Part shown: piece by piece, positions 20,163 through 29,204 of the stretch
Layout: every line of letters begins with the position of its first letter
Numbering within the stretch: position 1 is the stretch's first letter
DNA from: Candidatus Scalindua sp.
Lineage (GTDB): Bacteria; Planctomycetota; Brocadiia; Brocadiales; Scalinduaceae
Assembly (NCBI GenBank): GCA_031316155.1
Contig: JALDRB010000001.1
Coordinates: forward strand, 186,001 to 250,000
Direction of reading: 5' to 3'
Length of the DNA: 64,000 nt
The notes under the pieces: model-generated
Told to the model about the DNA's origin: nothing
The model's database searches: none
Seen by the model: only the letters and a program-made list of their open reading frames with translations
Translations under genes and position numbers: made by a program

Positions 20163-20213
20163 TACTCTTAATCTTGATCGCTGTGGGTTGGAGTACGATT
20201 ATGATTAAGAGTA
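20163..20213. repeat. 11-bp perfect inverted repeat between convergent genes
   Basis: TACTCTTAATC (20163-20173) and its complement GATTAAGAGTA (20203-20213) flank a 29-base loop in the gap between the convergent epimerase and M3 peptidase genes. It may act as a processing hairpin; there is no T tract. Confidence 0.55.
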
Positions 20214-20251
20214 TGAGTACAAATTTAGTGTTAATTTGAAGGTCTCGAACC

Positions 20252-22351
20252 CTAAATTCCAAAATTTCTTTCAAAGGCATATTGATTTGTTTTTCGCCCG
20301 AGGAATTCTCTGAGCGATTCCGATACATCACGGCTTGATCCCTTTTCGTAAACTTCCCGGCGGAGTCTCAATCCGATTTTCGGGTTTAAAAATCCTTCTT
20401 CTGATGTTTGAAATATTGAGGCCATATCTGCAGCCAGACTATCAGCCCACGCATACCCATAATATCTCCCGTCATATCCGATAAAAGGATGTCTGAAAGT
20501 GGCAATAAAACTGCTTCCTTCCGGATAGGGGAGATAAACACGTTCAATAATTGAATTCGTGAAGTTGACAATATCAAACGTTCCGAAATCTGTATCTTTG
20601 TCCAGCATAGATAATCTTAAATCCAGCATTCCTAACATTATTCGAATACGGTATTTTCTCCCAATAGTTGTTTTTTCCGCTTTGAGTATCTTTTCAAGAA
20701 TTTCATGAGAAATTTTTTCTTTGGGATTTTGATAGTTTCTGGCAAAAGTGTCGAGGACTCTCTTATCAGTTATAAAATATTCAAGCAGCTGGGAAGGAGC
20801 TTCTACAAAATCTCTTGGTACAATTGTACCGGAAAACTTATAGAATTTTGTTTCCGTTAAAATCTCATGCATACCATGGCTAAATTCATGAAACAGGGTT
20901 TTTACACTATTCCATGATAAGAGAGATGGCAGGTTGTCTGTTGGAGCTGGGAAATTGCAAATTAAAATTCCAACAGGCCTGCGATATATTCCGTTTTTTA
21001 ATAGTTTTCCACTAATAATTGACTGATGACTAAAAGAACCAGATTTTCCTTTTCTTGAGAACATGTCCAGATAAAGAAAACCAAGCGGTTTGCCGGTTTG
21101 TGCATCTGATATTCTTAATAACTCAAGCGTTGGATGCCACTTATAGGGGATATGTTTAATTTTTTCAATTTTTAAGTGAAACAGCTGTTCGTAAATCTTG
21201 ATTATGCCGTTAAGTGTATTTACATATTCAAAAAATTTCTTCAAATCGTCATAATCCACATCGAGATTTTCTTTAATGTATTTCGTCTGATAGTACGTTA
21301 CATCCCATGGGTTGATTTTCGCATTTTCATTACCGGTTTCTTCAATCTTCAGCCTGCGTAATCTTTCCATCTCATTCTGAAATTTTTCATCCGTATACTT
21401 CGTTAAGTTTTCTTCAAATTTTAGGACAGTTTCAGAATTTTTGGCCATTCCTCCTTCAATCTTATAGTCAGCCCAGGACTTATATCCCAGGAGATTTGCA
21501 ATCATTGTTCGTTTTTTTAATACCTGGATTTGCAGATCTATATTTTTTTCTCGAGCTCTTTCCCGGGCAACTCGGAAAATTCGCCTGCGGAGTATTTCAT
21601 TGGATGAATTTCTCTGAAACGTCATACGCTCTTCCCGGTCACCCTTATGAACTAAATATGTGCCATCTTTACATTGAATAGCTTTTAAGATTTCGGGATC
21701 TATATCAGCAACTTCTTCTTTTTCAATTTCAATTACTTCTTCTCCTGCCCGGTTAAGATTTGTGATAATTTCCTGGCTCAGGCTATAAATTTCAGATTTA
21801 AGTTTTTTTAATTGTTCGAATTGGCTGTCGTTCAAGTGAAAGCCCATTCGTTTAAACTCATGAATTGTTTTTTCGAGTAATCTCTTTTCCTCTCCCTGGA
21901 GCATGGAAGCCTGCTCCGACAATGAATATCGTTTGATTATTTCGTAAATATCTTTTTGAGCCTTGAAATTGATTTCCCATCTATTGATGATGTTTAGTAA
22001 TTCTTTAGCCTTCTGTTGTAATTCATCACAAGTCGAGGTTTTTTTAATAACTGATAAACGTTTTTTCAGTTTGGAAATTTCATAATTTATCTCATCGATC
22101 ATTCCTAACGTATTTTCAAAAGTCAGTAAGCGGGAAGAATTTTTTTTGAAAAACCGGATATCTCTGTCTAATTTCGATAGAGTAGTATTGACGGCGGCTT
22201 CTAACTCATTGGTAGTAGTCTCAAAATAGGGAAGTGTACAAACAACATTAAATGTGTCAGCGGCGGTTGTTTCTGGTAAAGAGGCTTCGAGCAGGTAAAG
22301 CATTGATACAAAATAAAGATGTAATAGATAATAAGGATATATTTTTCTCAT
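20252..22351 (-). CDS. M3-family zinc metallopeptidase (thimet oligopeptidase-like), exported
   Basis: A 699-residue oligopeptidase. The zinc site HEFSH is near residues 487-491, followed by GMHEIL and the downstream EAPSQLLEYF that supplies the third ligand glutamate. The long helical N-terminal region before it is typical of M3 enzymes. Unlike cytosolic relatives it opens with a hydrophobic signal-like stretch (YYLLHLYFVSMLYLLEASLP, about 6-25), which suggests export. The C-terminal FIGYDGRYYGYAWADSLA is a family signature. It lies convergent to the epimerase operon and appears to be transcribed alone. Confidence 0.9.
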   Translation of the reverse strand: MRKIYPYYLLHLYFVSMLYLLEASLPETTAADTFNVVCTLPYFETTTNELEAAVNTTLSKLDRDIRFFKKNSSRLLTFENTLGMIDEINYEISKLKKRLSVIKKTSTCDELQQKAKELLNIINRWEINFKAQKDIYEIIKRYSLSEQASMLQGEEKRLLEKTIHEFKRMGFHLNDSQFEQLKKLKSEIYSLSQEIITNLNRAGEEVIEIEKEEVADIDPEILKAIQCKDGTYLVHKGDREERMTFQRNSSNEILRRRIFRVARERAREKNIDLQIQVLKKRTMIANLLGYKSWADYKIEGGMAKNSETVLKFEENLTKYTDEKFQNEMERLRRLKIEETGNENAKINPWDVTYYQTKYIKENLDVDYDDLKKFFEYVNTLNGIIKIYEQLFHLKIEKIKHIPYKWHPTLELLRISDAQTGKPLGFLYLDMFSRKGKSGSFSHQSIISGKLLKNGIYRRPVGILICNFPAPTDNLPSLLSWNSVKTLFHEFSHGMHEILTETKFYKFSGTIVPRDFVEAPSQLLEYFITDKRVLDTFARNYQNPKEKISHEILEKILKAEKTTIGRKYRIRIMLGMLDLRLSMLDKDTDFGTFDIVNFTNSIIERVYLPYPEGSSFIATFRHPFIGYDGRYYGYAWADSLAADMASIFQTSEEGFLNPKIGLRLRREVYEKGSSRDVSESLREFLGRKTNQYAFERNFGI

Positions 22352-22872
22352 AATTTAGACGAAAGATAATGGGAAACAGGTTATACATTTTGAATATTCG
22401 GTTAACGTTATTAAACATACTTCTTGTTGTTACATCTTTACTTCATCCAGTCCTGAGATTTATCTCTTGTTCCAAAGTGATGAAAACCTGAGGTTAAATC
22501 TTTGCAATTTCATGTACTCTACAGGAACAACTACTGTGCCAAAGTGGTTGCAATTGAAAAAAAAGTCGTAAAATCTGTATATAAAGTAGTTTACAACATT
22601 GAAGGCGTTTAGAAAAATTTTGAGAGGTTATTCTGTTTGGTTTGTAGGTGTTAATTTATTCAACAGCCTTCTCAAAGAATCAACGAAAATAATTTACGTT
22701 TTTTGGAAAGTAAATATTGTGTGACTGCATTATCTTCATTCTTGATGTTTTGTTATTCACCATTAACATTTAACAAATGGTATTGTCCGTCATTCCTTAC
22801 TTTGTTAAGCGTTGCTATAACGAGTGGTTATAGTATTCGTTTGATAGAATAGTCAGTTCCGGCAAAAAAAAA
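22352..22872. other. Intergenic, nothing recognised
   Basis: AT-rich region between the M3 peptidase start and the end of a PilZ gene. No gene, RNA or clear repeat was seen. The peptidase promoter should lie in its left part. Confidence 0.5.
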
Positions 22873-23322
22873 TCATTTTTGGAAGGAGAAGTTTCCCGTG
22901 TAATGAAACAACAATTCAGACATATAAGAAAAGTGGTTTTTGAAATTGATAACTTTTTTTGATGTTATCATTTTTTCAACAAATGTATTGAATTTCTCTT
23001 TTTCTCGTTTGTCGATTTTCTTAAATTTTATTGCGATACAAAAAAGAGAAGAAAGTTTTGGTTTTTCAATATGGACAATTTCCCCAACAGCATTTGTGCA
23101 GTGTGACATAGTGGGAAGGTCTATTTTCAGATCGAGAAGGGACCCTATTTCTAAATTTTTGTCATGATAAAAACAGAGACCTTCGGTTTCAAAATTTTTG
23201 ACAACAACCGTATTCCAGTCTATGTGAACCATTCTCCTGGCTACCAATGGTATTACGCGGAATCTAATCTTGAACGACATATTAATCCTTACATGGTTAC
23301 TTTTTTCAAGATCTTTTAACAT
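22873..23322 (-). CDS. PilZ-domain protein
   Basis: A 149-residue protein consisting almost entirely of a PilZ-like domain. The stretch FKIRFRVIPLVARRMVHIDWN is followed by VVKNFETEGLCFYHDKNL and LDLKIDLP. The arginine-rich N-terminal c-di-GMP signature (RxxxR) is weakly kept and the D/NxSxxG turn is changed to FETEG, so ligand binding is uncertain. I chose the ATG at 23322 because GGAGGAGGGAGG lies just upstream. The frame itself extends to 23526 without such a signal. Confidence 0.7.
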   Translation of the reverse strand: MLKDLEKSNHVRINMSFKIRFRVIPLVARRMVHIDWNTVVVKNFETEGLCFYHDKNLEIGSLLDLKIDLPTMSHCTNAVGEIVHIEKPKLSSLFCIAIKFKKIDKREKEKFNTFVEKMITSKKVINFKNHFSYMSELLFHYTGNFSFQK

Positions 23323-24024
23323 CAGACCTCCCTCCTCCAATGGAATTGAATGTACAATTCTAATTTCACTCATACGGTTAATTTTTTGCTGAATTTGGAT
23401 TGTTATTTCGATGATAACGCCTGTGCCAAAAATCCGGATAAAGCCAGCGTAAATTTGATAATAATTTTTTACCATATGATGACTGATTCTTAAGAATCGA
23501 AGGATAAATGTCACCATAATAGTCATCGTAATCTTTTCGTGGTTTCAATGTATTGTCTCCATCGGTTGAAAAACTGCTTAGGATAGGGTAAAAATTACGT
23601 AATGCTTCTCAATCTAAACAAATTGAGACGTTATGAAAAGACTCATATCTCTTCGGTAGGCAAATGTGGGGTTTGCACACTACTATATATGTATAGTTAT
23701 CGCAATTGATATGCCATATATATGCCACTGTTTCTCATAGTCGTTTTTCTTTAAATAAAGCGTTATTGTTAAATAAGATAGTGTTTCACTTCTTCACTTC
23801 TCTGAGTAATCAATACCTTGAGAAATTTATGTTTTAAAGGTAAATAAATCAATGGATTACATTTTTTTTGTTCGGAAATACACCCGCCTGATCTTTTGAA
23901 ATGGTTGAGCCTGCACCTTCCCGAACCGGTACGAGTGGGCGTGTTAGGTGCACTTAATTTAAAGGGTCTTATTGGTGTTTTATTTACCAACGAAACGTAT
24001 AAAATAACAACTTTACTTTAGATT
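23323..24024. other. Intergenic, no supported gene
   Basis: About 700 bases upstream of the PilZ gene. A 73-codon minus-strand frame at 23769-23990 lacks any recognisable domain and was not accepted. No RNA structure was recognised. Confidence 0.4.
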
Positions 24025-24115
24025 TATACTCATCTCGTAATGGTTTTCGGACCTGCCTGTGCGTAAGGAACGCACGCAGACAGGTAAAACCGAAAACCAA
24101 ATCGGTTTTAGTATA
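24025..24115 (+). repeat. TATACT repeat family, copy A (short form)
   Basis: Begins TATACTCATCTCG and ends CGGTTTTAGTATA, with the inner pair TGGTTTTCGG/CCGAAAACCA. It is only 91 bp because the middle of the element is replaced by a CCTGCCTGTGCG...CGCAGACAGG palindrome. Full copies are about 140 bp. Confidence 0.9.
24037..24084. repeat. Nested CCTGCCTGTGCG palindrome, copy 1
   Basis: The imperfect palindrome CCTGCCTGTGCG ... CGCAGACAGG lies inside repeat copy A. Similar sequences occur inside copy E (about 61071-61095) and alone at 31188-31232. Confidence 0.75.
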
Positions 24116-24145
24116 AACTGTGGGGATTCTATATTAATGGATAGG

Positions 24146-24224
24146 AAGTTCAAAAGACCGTAAAAACTGCCATGGGCGGTAGTTTTAGGGATTTTGGAAA
24201 AGTTAGCCAGGATGAACTAACTTG
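24146..24224 (+). repeat. AAGTTCAAAAGACCG repeat family, copy 1
   Basis: A 79-bp unit: AAGTTCAAAAGACCG, then a CTGCC...GGCAG hairpin-like middle, TTTTGGAAAAGTTAGCCAGG, and the end CTAACTTG. The ends AAGTT/AACTT are inverted. Other copies are at 47849-47928, 54348-54515 and, in part, 62894-62930. Confidence 0.88.
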
Positions 24225-24306
24225 AGATATGTTGATAAAGGCAAGGTTCGATTTGTTGTTTGGCAAGTAAGCGGATGAGATACTATTTTGATTCAAAAGA
24301 ACAATT

Positions 24307-24687
24307 TTATGTGGAGACATAAGGTATTAAAAGTTCTTGTCCTACTTTGAGGTTATTTGGATCGGTAATTACCTCTTTATTTGCTTCGTAGATCTTTCCC
24401 CATTTTGTAGCATCTCCATAATATTTATTTGATATTTTAGAAAGATTGTCGTTCGATAAAATCTTATGTATAATTTTTTTCTGAATGGTAACTGATGTCA
24501 CTCGCTGTCCTTTATTTGATGTTTTTGCCTTCACCGGTAAATTATCTAATCTCAAGAATTTTTTCTCGGCAACAATTAATGCAGCATTTTGATTTTCTTT
24601 TACCGTTGGCCTCGTACTCATGAAGACTCCTATAAGTACGATAATTACAATACCAAGTATTAATGCGATTTGCTCTGAAATTCTCAT
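24307..24687 (-). CDS. Membrane-anchored LysM-domain protein
   Basis: A 126-residue protein with an N-terminal membrane segment (about 4-24, EQIALILGIVIIVLIGVFM) and a C-terminal LysM domain (about 75-123). In the latter the pattern is HKILSNDNLSKISNKYYGDA ... WGKIYEANKEVITDPNNLKVG. LysM binds peptidoglycan, so the protein probably sits in the periplasm on the inner membrane. The ATG at 24687 has GGAG upstream and avoids overlap with the next gene; a longer frame reaches 24735. It lies directly downstream of a PilZ gene and is likely co-transcribed. Confidence 0.85.
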   Translation of the reverse strand: MRISEQIALILGIVIIVLIGVFMSTRPTVKENQNAALIVAEKKFLRLDNLPVKAKTSNKGQRVTSVTIQKKIIHKILSNDNLSKISNKYYGDATKWGKIYEANKEVITDPNNLKVGQELLIPYVST

Positions 24688-24721
24688 TGTATTTTTCTCC
24701 GTTTTTAGTTTCTGTTTCCAT

Positions 24722-25111
24722 TCATATGCATTCAAGAGCCGTTTTATTTATTATTTCTTTTTCTTTTTTGCCAATATCCGTAAACGAGGTTGCAATACGA
24801 AACAGAGAATGAGGCTCTGGTTCTTCAATACGGATTACTTTACCCAGGCAATTTATCGTGGGTGTGGTATGGGAAATGTTTATTTTTAACTCAAGAAGTG
24901 ATTCAAATCCTAAATTTCTGTTATAGTAAAAAAGCATACCACCTGCACTCACGTTCTTTACGGAAACCATATCCCAGTAAAAGGAAGACATTTCCAGACC
25001 TTTGTATTGTTTAACTCGAAATCTTGCCATAAATGGTTTTTCTATTCTTTTGAATTCTCTTTTTTCTGAAGGGTCATTCATCTGATCAAGGTCATTCATA
25101 AGTATCCTCAT
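24722..25111 (-). CDS. PilZ-domain c-di-GMP-binding protein
   Basis: A 129-residue single-domain PilZ protein. The ligand signature is well kept: KREFKRIEKPFMARFRV (R-rich N-terminal box) and VSVKNVSAGGMLFYYNR (DxSxxG-like NVSAGG). It then has LLELKINISHTTPTINCLGK. It probably senses c-di-GMP and passes the signal to an unknown partner. It is a paralogue of the protein at 22873-23322, and here the binding residues look intact. It is followed at 35 bp by the LysM gene. Confidence 0.85.
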   Translation of the reverse strand: MRILMNDLDQMNDPSEKREFKRIEKPFMARFRVKQYKGLEMSSFYWDMVSVKNVSAGGMLFYYNRNLGFESLLELKINISHTTPTINCLGKVIRIEEPEPHSLFRIATSFTDIGKKEKEIINKTALECI

Positions 25112-25909
25112 TCTCTCTTTCTTTTTATTGTGATAAAGTCATATAATGGAAAAGCATCTGCATCCAAAATATGCTTTAAGCACAGTTCTCTTTTAATTAA
25201 TATAACTCATCGAAAATTGGCCGACGTTTTTTATTACCAGAGAAAATTGTGTAAACCTTATCACAGGCTGCTATGATTACGAGGGCATTTGCAACTATTA
25301 CCAGGCTGCACAGAGATGTAATATTCATGAAATATTCTGTCAATTTCTCCAGTATTATTACGCTTTTAAGCTCTATGAGACGGAAATTAAAAATAAGTGA
25401 TATCGTCTGTTTCAAATTTAGCAATAAACATGCCACATACTTTTTTTATTGGTGTGCCTTCTCATATACTTACATTTTGCTTCCAAAAACTGCAGACTTT
25501 TGTATCTGCTATAGTATTTTCTCTTTCACCAGGGTTTCTAAGGGGGTAATTTTCATGTTTAAATTAACAACGCTATGCTTAAAATACCAACCACTATTGA
25601 CACATTCCAATTCTTTACTGAACAAATAAAATAAGGGAAAAACTTCTTTTGACTGCATATAATATAATATATAATTCATGTTTACTGTCGTAGAAGGGAG
25701 AAAGAGTAAGTTTTCACAAGATAGTACAAAGTGAAAACTTTGCATCTCACAGGACGAAGACTTAAAACAATTTTGACCGATTTATAAAAAATAAATATTC
25801 GTGAATTTCGGGATAAATTCGTGATTGGATTCTTTAGTTTTTGTGTCTACGAGAAGTTGTGACGATATAGTGCCACTAATTTACTGCTTTTTTTTGAAGG
25901 GAATATGTA
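25112..25909. other. Intergenic with one doubtful small membrane ORF
   Basis: The minus-strand frame 25197-25436 ends in MNITSLCSLVIVANALVIIA followed by KKRRPIFDELY. This could be a 44-residue single-span membrane protein but has no good ribosome site and no known family. No other gene or RNA was recognised. Confidence 0.3.
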
Positions 25910-26461
25910 ATGACAAAAAATGTTCTTGTTCCAATAGCGGATGGTTGTGAAGAGATTGAAACGGCATGCATTGTTGATGTTCTGAGACGTTCCGGTGCTT
26001 CCGTTACTGTAGCATCAGTCGGCACGCTTCAAGTTACTGCATCAAGAGGCATGAAGTTTGTTGCAGATACATTTATGTCAGAATGCGTTAAGAATGCATA
26101 CGATCTTATTGTTTTGCCGGGAGGTATGCCCGGAGCGGAAAACCTGCGCGATTCTAAAGAATTAGTGGAATTGTTGAAGAGGCAGCAGCATGACAAAAAA
26201 CTGTACGCAGCCATATGCGCCTCTCCCGCGGTGGTATTGCAATATCACGGCCTCCTGGGTGAACGAAAGGCAACCGCGTATCCAAGCTTTGCCGGCTTAC
26301 TTGAGAACACTGAGGCAGTTGATTCCCGGGTAGTAGTAGATGGAAATTGTATTACCAGTCGCTCACCCGGAACTGCGATCGAATTTTCCCTGACATTGGT
26401 GAAGATACTCTATGGAGAGCAGAAAGCAACTGAAGTAGCTAATGCTATGCTGGTTGATTAG
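25910..26461 (+). CDS. DJ-1/ThiJ/PfpI-family protein
   Basis: Class I glutamine amidotransferase-like protein of the DJ-1 group, 183 residues. The reactive cysteine is C103 in YAAICASPAVVL and the partner glutamate is in DGCEEIET (E14/E15). VLPGGMPGAENLR matches YajL/DJ-1 more than the PfpI proteases. Likely roles are glyoxalase III/deglycase or thiol-stress protection; activity is not shown by sequence. It starts with ATG 25910, preceded by GAAGGGA. A TATACT-family repeat follows 66 bases after its stop. Confidence 0.9.
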   Translation: MTKNVLVPIADGCEEIETACIVDVLRRSGASVTVASVGTLQVTASRGMKFVADTFMSECVKNAYDLIVLPGGMPGAENLRDSKELVELLKRQQHDKKLYAAICASPAVVLQYHGLLGERKATAYPSFAGLLENTEAVDSRVVVDGNCITSRSPGTAIEFSLTLVKILYGEQKATEVANAMLVD

Positions 26462-26527
26462 CAAGAAAAAAATGTATGCAAGAGAGTTACCGTTTTTGTA
26501 AACGTTGACATGGGATTAAGAAAATGC

Positions 26528-26666
26528 AATACTCATCTCGTAATGGTTTTCGGATAAAATCCGAAATAAAATTGAGCGAGTAAAGTCTTCGGCGTTTTTT
26601 GTCCGGGGATACCTTCACCAAGATTTGGTTTCCAGTAAAACCGAAAACCAAATCGGTTTTAGTACA
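26528..26666 (+). repeat. TATACT repeat family, copy B
   Basis: About 139 bp in the standard form, with ends ATACTCATCTCG and CGGTTTTAGTAC. It lies between the DJ-1 gene and mqnB and ends 37 bases before the mqnB ATG, so any mqnB promoter must lie in or before it. Confidence 0.9.
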
Positions 26667-26703
26667 TCCCCATAAATATAGTCGCAATTCCATTCGATTA
26701 AAT

Positions 26704-27372
26704 ATGAAAACGTTAATATGTACAGCATCTTCTTTTGAACTTCAGGAAATATTCCCTTCTATCGGTTTATCAGAAATTGAGAATGCCTCAGTTGGATTCG
26801 CATGGGAAGGTCTGTTTTTTTTGAAAACGGGAATTGGGGTATTGAACACGTATGCCTCTCTGGTGAGGTTTCATTTGAATACGCCTGTTGACAGAGTGTT
26901 GCAGGTGGGTATTGCCGGAGCGTATACCGGAGCCAGGGAAGAGGTGAAAAAGTTGCGTACTTCTGTTATTATTGAAAAGGAAGTTATGGCTGATCTGGGA
27001 GCCGAAGAGTTAGACTCTTTTTTAAGTATTGAAGATTTGGGGTTAGGGGGATTGGAATATTATGAGAGTAAGTGTTTGTCTGTTTTTGAAGATTTGTTTG
27101 AAGATTCTCTGAAGGCTCTTCCCGTTGTTTCCGGTGCTACAGTTAATATGGCTAGCGGTTCAGAAAGGACCGGTATTCTCAGGGCTGCGAAATACGGGGT
27201 TGAAGTGGAGTCTATGGAAGGGGCAGCAGCATTGAAGTTTGGAGAAGATTTTGGGGTTCCGGTTTTGCAGGTTCGAAGTATTTCAAATATTGCCACTACC
27301 CGAAACAGGGAAAGTTGGGATGTTACCGGTGCGTTACAGTCACTAAGAAAATTGTGCGGAGTTTTGTTGTGA
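26704..27372 (+). CDS. mqnB: Futalosine hydrolase
   Basis: Nucleosidase of the futalosine pathway to menaquinone: it removes the base from futalosine to give dehypoxanthine futalosine. The 222-residue protein has the purine-nucleoside phosphorylase-like fold with VLQVGIAGAY, MADLGAE, and the active-site region GVEVESMEGAAALKF. VRSISNIATTRNRESWD is the MqnB-type end. The upstream part of the open frame is repeat-derived, so the ATG at 26704 is the start. mqnD overlaps its stop, which supports the assignment over a generic nucleosidase. Confidence 0.93.
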   Translation: MKTLICTASSFELQEIFPSIGLSEIENASVGFAWEGLFFLKTGIGVLNTYASLVRFHLNTPVDRVLQVGIAGAYTGAREEVKKLRTSVIIEKEVMADLGAEELDSFLSIEDLGLGGLEYYESKCLSVFEDLFEDSLKALPVVSGATVNMASGSERTGILRAAKYGVEVESMEGAAALKFGEDFGVPVLQVRSISNIATTRNRESWDVTGALQSLRKLCGVLL

Positions 27373-28199
27373 AATTGAAAATTGGTATTTCTCCCTGTCC
27401 GAATGATACGTTTATTTTTCATGCTCTCTTGCATCGGTTGATTGAGGCAGGTTCATTTGAGTTTGAAGTGATTTATGCTGACGTTGAGAGCCTGAATAAA
27501 GGTGCTCAGTCCGGTGATTTTGATATTATCAAAATTTCTTACGCGAATCTTTGGAATGTGCAGGATGCCTATGGTCTTTTATATTCCGGAGGAGCCATGG
27601 GGTATGGGTGCGGACCTCTTCTCCTTTCAGCGAAATCAAATAATCTAGATCCGGATATTCCGGTTGGTGTTCCAGGTGAACATACGACAGCAAATGTCCT
27701 TCTCAGGTTTTGGGCAGAGAGGGAGAGGGTGGCGTTTATAGCTGAGTATGCCTTTTTTGATGAGTTGTATCGTGGTTTATTAAAGGGGAACAGGATACAG
27801 AGTGTGGTGATTCACGAGAATAGATTTACCTTTGAGAAGGATGGGTTGTATCTGATTTGTGATTTGGGTGAGTATTGGGAGAACAAAACAGAGGCGCCGA
27901 TCCCGCTGGGCGGAGTCGTAATACGGAGGGACTTGGGTCAAAATGTTGCTAAGCAAATTGATGGGTTGATTCGTCAGAGTGTTGAGTTTGCATGGCAAAA
28001 TCCTGAAGAGTCGGAAAACTTTATTCAGGAACATGCACAGGAAACGGAAAAGAGCATTGTTGCCTCTCACATAAAAACGTATGTGACCAATTTTTCGGCG
28101 AATTTGGGTTGTAAGGGGGAAGCGGCTATCGGGAGATTACAGCAGCTGATTGCACCGGGGTATGGAGATGTGAAGTCGTTGTTTGCTTATGTGGCTTGA
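27369..28199 (+). CDS. mqnD: 1,4-dihydroxy-6-naphthoate synthase
   Basis: Converts cyclic dehypoxanthine futalosine to 1,4-dihydroxy-6-naphthoate in menaquinone synthesis. The 276-residue protein starts KLKIGISPCPNDTFIFHALL, the MqnD signature, and later has GGAMGYGCGPLLLS, VGVPGEHTTANVLLRF and PIPLGGVVIRRDLG. The start is GTG at 27369, overlapping the mqnB stop as GTGA. The two genes are translationally coupled. mqnA, mqnC and mqnE are not in the window. Confidence 0.95.
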   Translation: MKLKIGISPCPNDTFIFHALLHRLIEAGSFEFEVIYADVESLNKGAQSGDFDIIKISYANLWNVQDAYGLLYSGGAMGYGCGPLLLSAKSNNLDPDIPVGVPGEHTTANVLLRFWAERERVAFIAEYAFFDELYRGLLKGNRIQSVVIHENRFTFEKDGLYLICDLGEYWENKTEAPIPLGGVVIRRDLGQNVAKQIDGLIRQSVEFAWQNPEESENFIQEHAQETEKSIVASHIKTYVTNFSANLGCKGEAAIGRLQQLIAPGYGDVKSLFAYVA

Positions 28200-28543
28200 C
28201 TTTTTACACTTTGTTACCAGTATCGCCCCTCGTAAACTGATTTCAACAATTCATCTTGCTCATTCAATCTTAATAAATATTTTGCCAAATCTGGTTAAAA
28301 TATTTTTGTTAAGAGACTGAATTATTTCTAAAACAAGCTTAGAAATAAAGCCGCTTTCAGCGGATTGTAAACAGCATCATTACAAGCGGTTAAGTGATTA
28401 ACGACAACATGTTGGCAGTTTTGGCACTGTAAACGCCTAATCTCCTGATTTTCTGGCTTCCTAATAGAATAAAATACGTAACCATATTTACAAAATGTAA
28501 TACTTAGACTTGCATTTTGAACTATTAATAGGTAGAATATTCC
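28200..28543. other. Intergenic, nothing recognised
   Basis: AT-rich spacer between mqnD and the VOC gene. It contains only a very short CCGC...GCGG hairpin near 28350. Confidence 0.45.
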
Positions 28544-28924
28544 GTGCAGCTAAACCATATAGGCATAATTAATAAAAACGAGGAGCAGGCTCTTCAGTTT
28601 TATAAGGACTTTTTAGGTCTTGAAAAGACAAAAGAAATAGTCTTATCTCCGGAACTTTCAGAGCAGCTGTTTTCTCTTTATCATGAGATCAAAGTTTTGG
28701 TTTTTGAAAATGAGGGGATAAAGATCGAAGTCTTCATATCCGATTTTCAACTTGCCCACCCTAACTTCACCCATTTTGGTATCATGGTGGATAATTTTTC
28801 AGAAGTCTCTGAAAAGGCTAAACAGTCTCACGTAGACCTTATTATTGGTAACCATAAAGAGAAGACCGTTTACTTTCTCAAGGATTTTTCGGGAAACTTG
28901 ATTGAAATAAAACAAAAACCATGA
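28544..28924 (+). CDS. VOC-superfamily (glyoxalase-like) protein
   Basis: A 126-residue protein with two βαβββ modules. LNHIGIINKNEEQALQFYKD begins the first, FTHFGIMVDNFSEVSEKAKQ the second, and KTVYFLKDFSGNLIEIKQ closes it. The H, H, E positions typical of metal-binding VOC enzymes are present (H5, the H of FTHFG, E of LIEI). The size fits methylmalonyl-CoA epimerase or lactoylglutathione lyase relatives, but no motif decides the substrate. It appears to start at a GTG (28544). Confidence 0.75.
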   Translation: MQLNHIGIINKNEEQALQFYKDFLGLEKTKEIVLSPELSEQLFSLYHEIKVLVFENEGIKIEVFISDFQLAHPNFTHFGIMVDNFSEVSEKAKQSHVDLIIGNHKEKTVYFLKDFSGNLIEIKQKP

Positions 28925-29204
28925 GAGTTTGGAGGGGCGGCAACTTTCAGAATAAATGTCTTACGCTGTTCTGGTAAAAAAATAGTACCGGGTAAGATGT
29001 TAAAAGGAAGATGCTGAGCTGCTGCCAGTTGCACCTCGCACATGTAATTTTCTTTTCATTGCACGCAAAGATTTGGAATAAAATCTTTCAAAATGACAAT
29101 CAGGATAGCTGTGTTCAATTCATTATCGCTCGTCTTTTCTCAAACAGGGAGTAACTGGCAGGATTATATTTGTATCTGAAATCAGCATTATAAGTAATTA
29201 CTTT
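28925..29204. other. Intergenic, nothing recognised
   Basis: Spacer before the nuclease gene with no supported feature. Confidence 0.4.

Noticed and set aside
23640..23700. c-di-GMP riboswitch near the PilZ genes
   Set aside because: A few GC-rich bases looked suggestive, but the conserved aptamer sequence is not present.
23769..23990. 73-codon hypothetical gene
   Set aside because: No ribosome site or recognisable domain; composition is like the surrounding spacer.
26487..26693. Minus-strand frame, similar to one at 60902-61111
   Set aside because: Both are translations of the TATACT-family repeat and resemble each other only for that reason.
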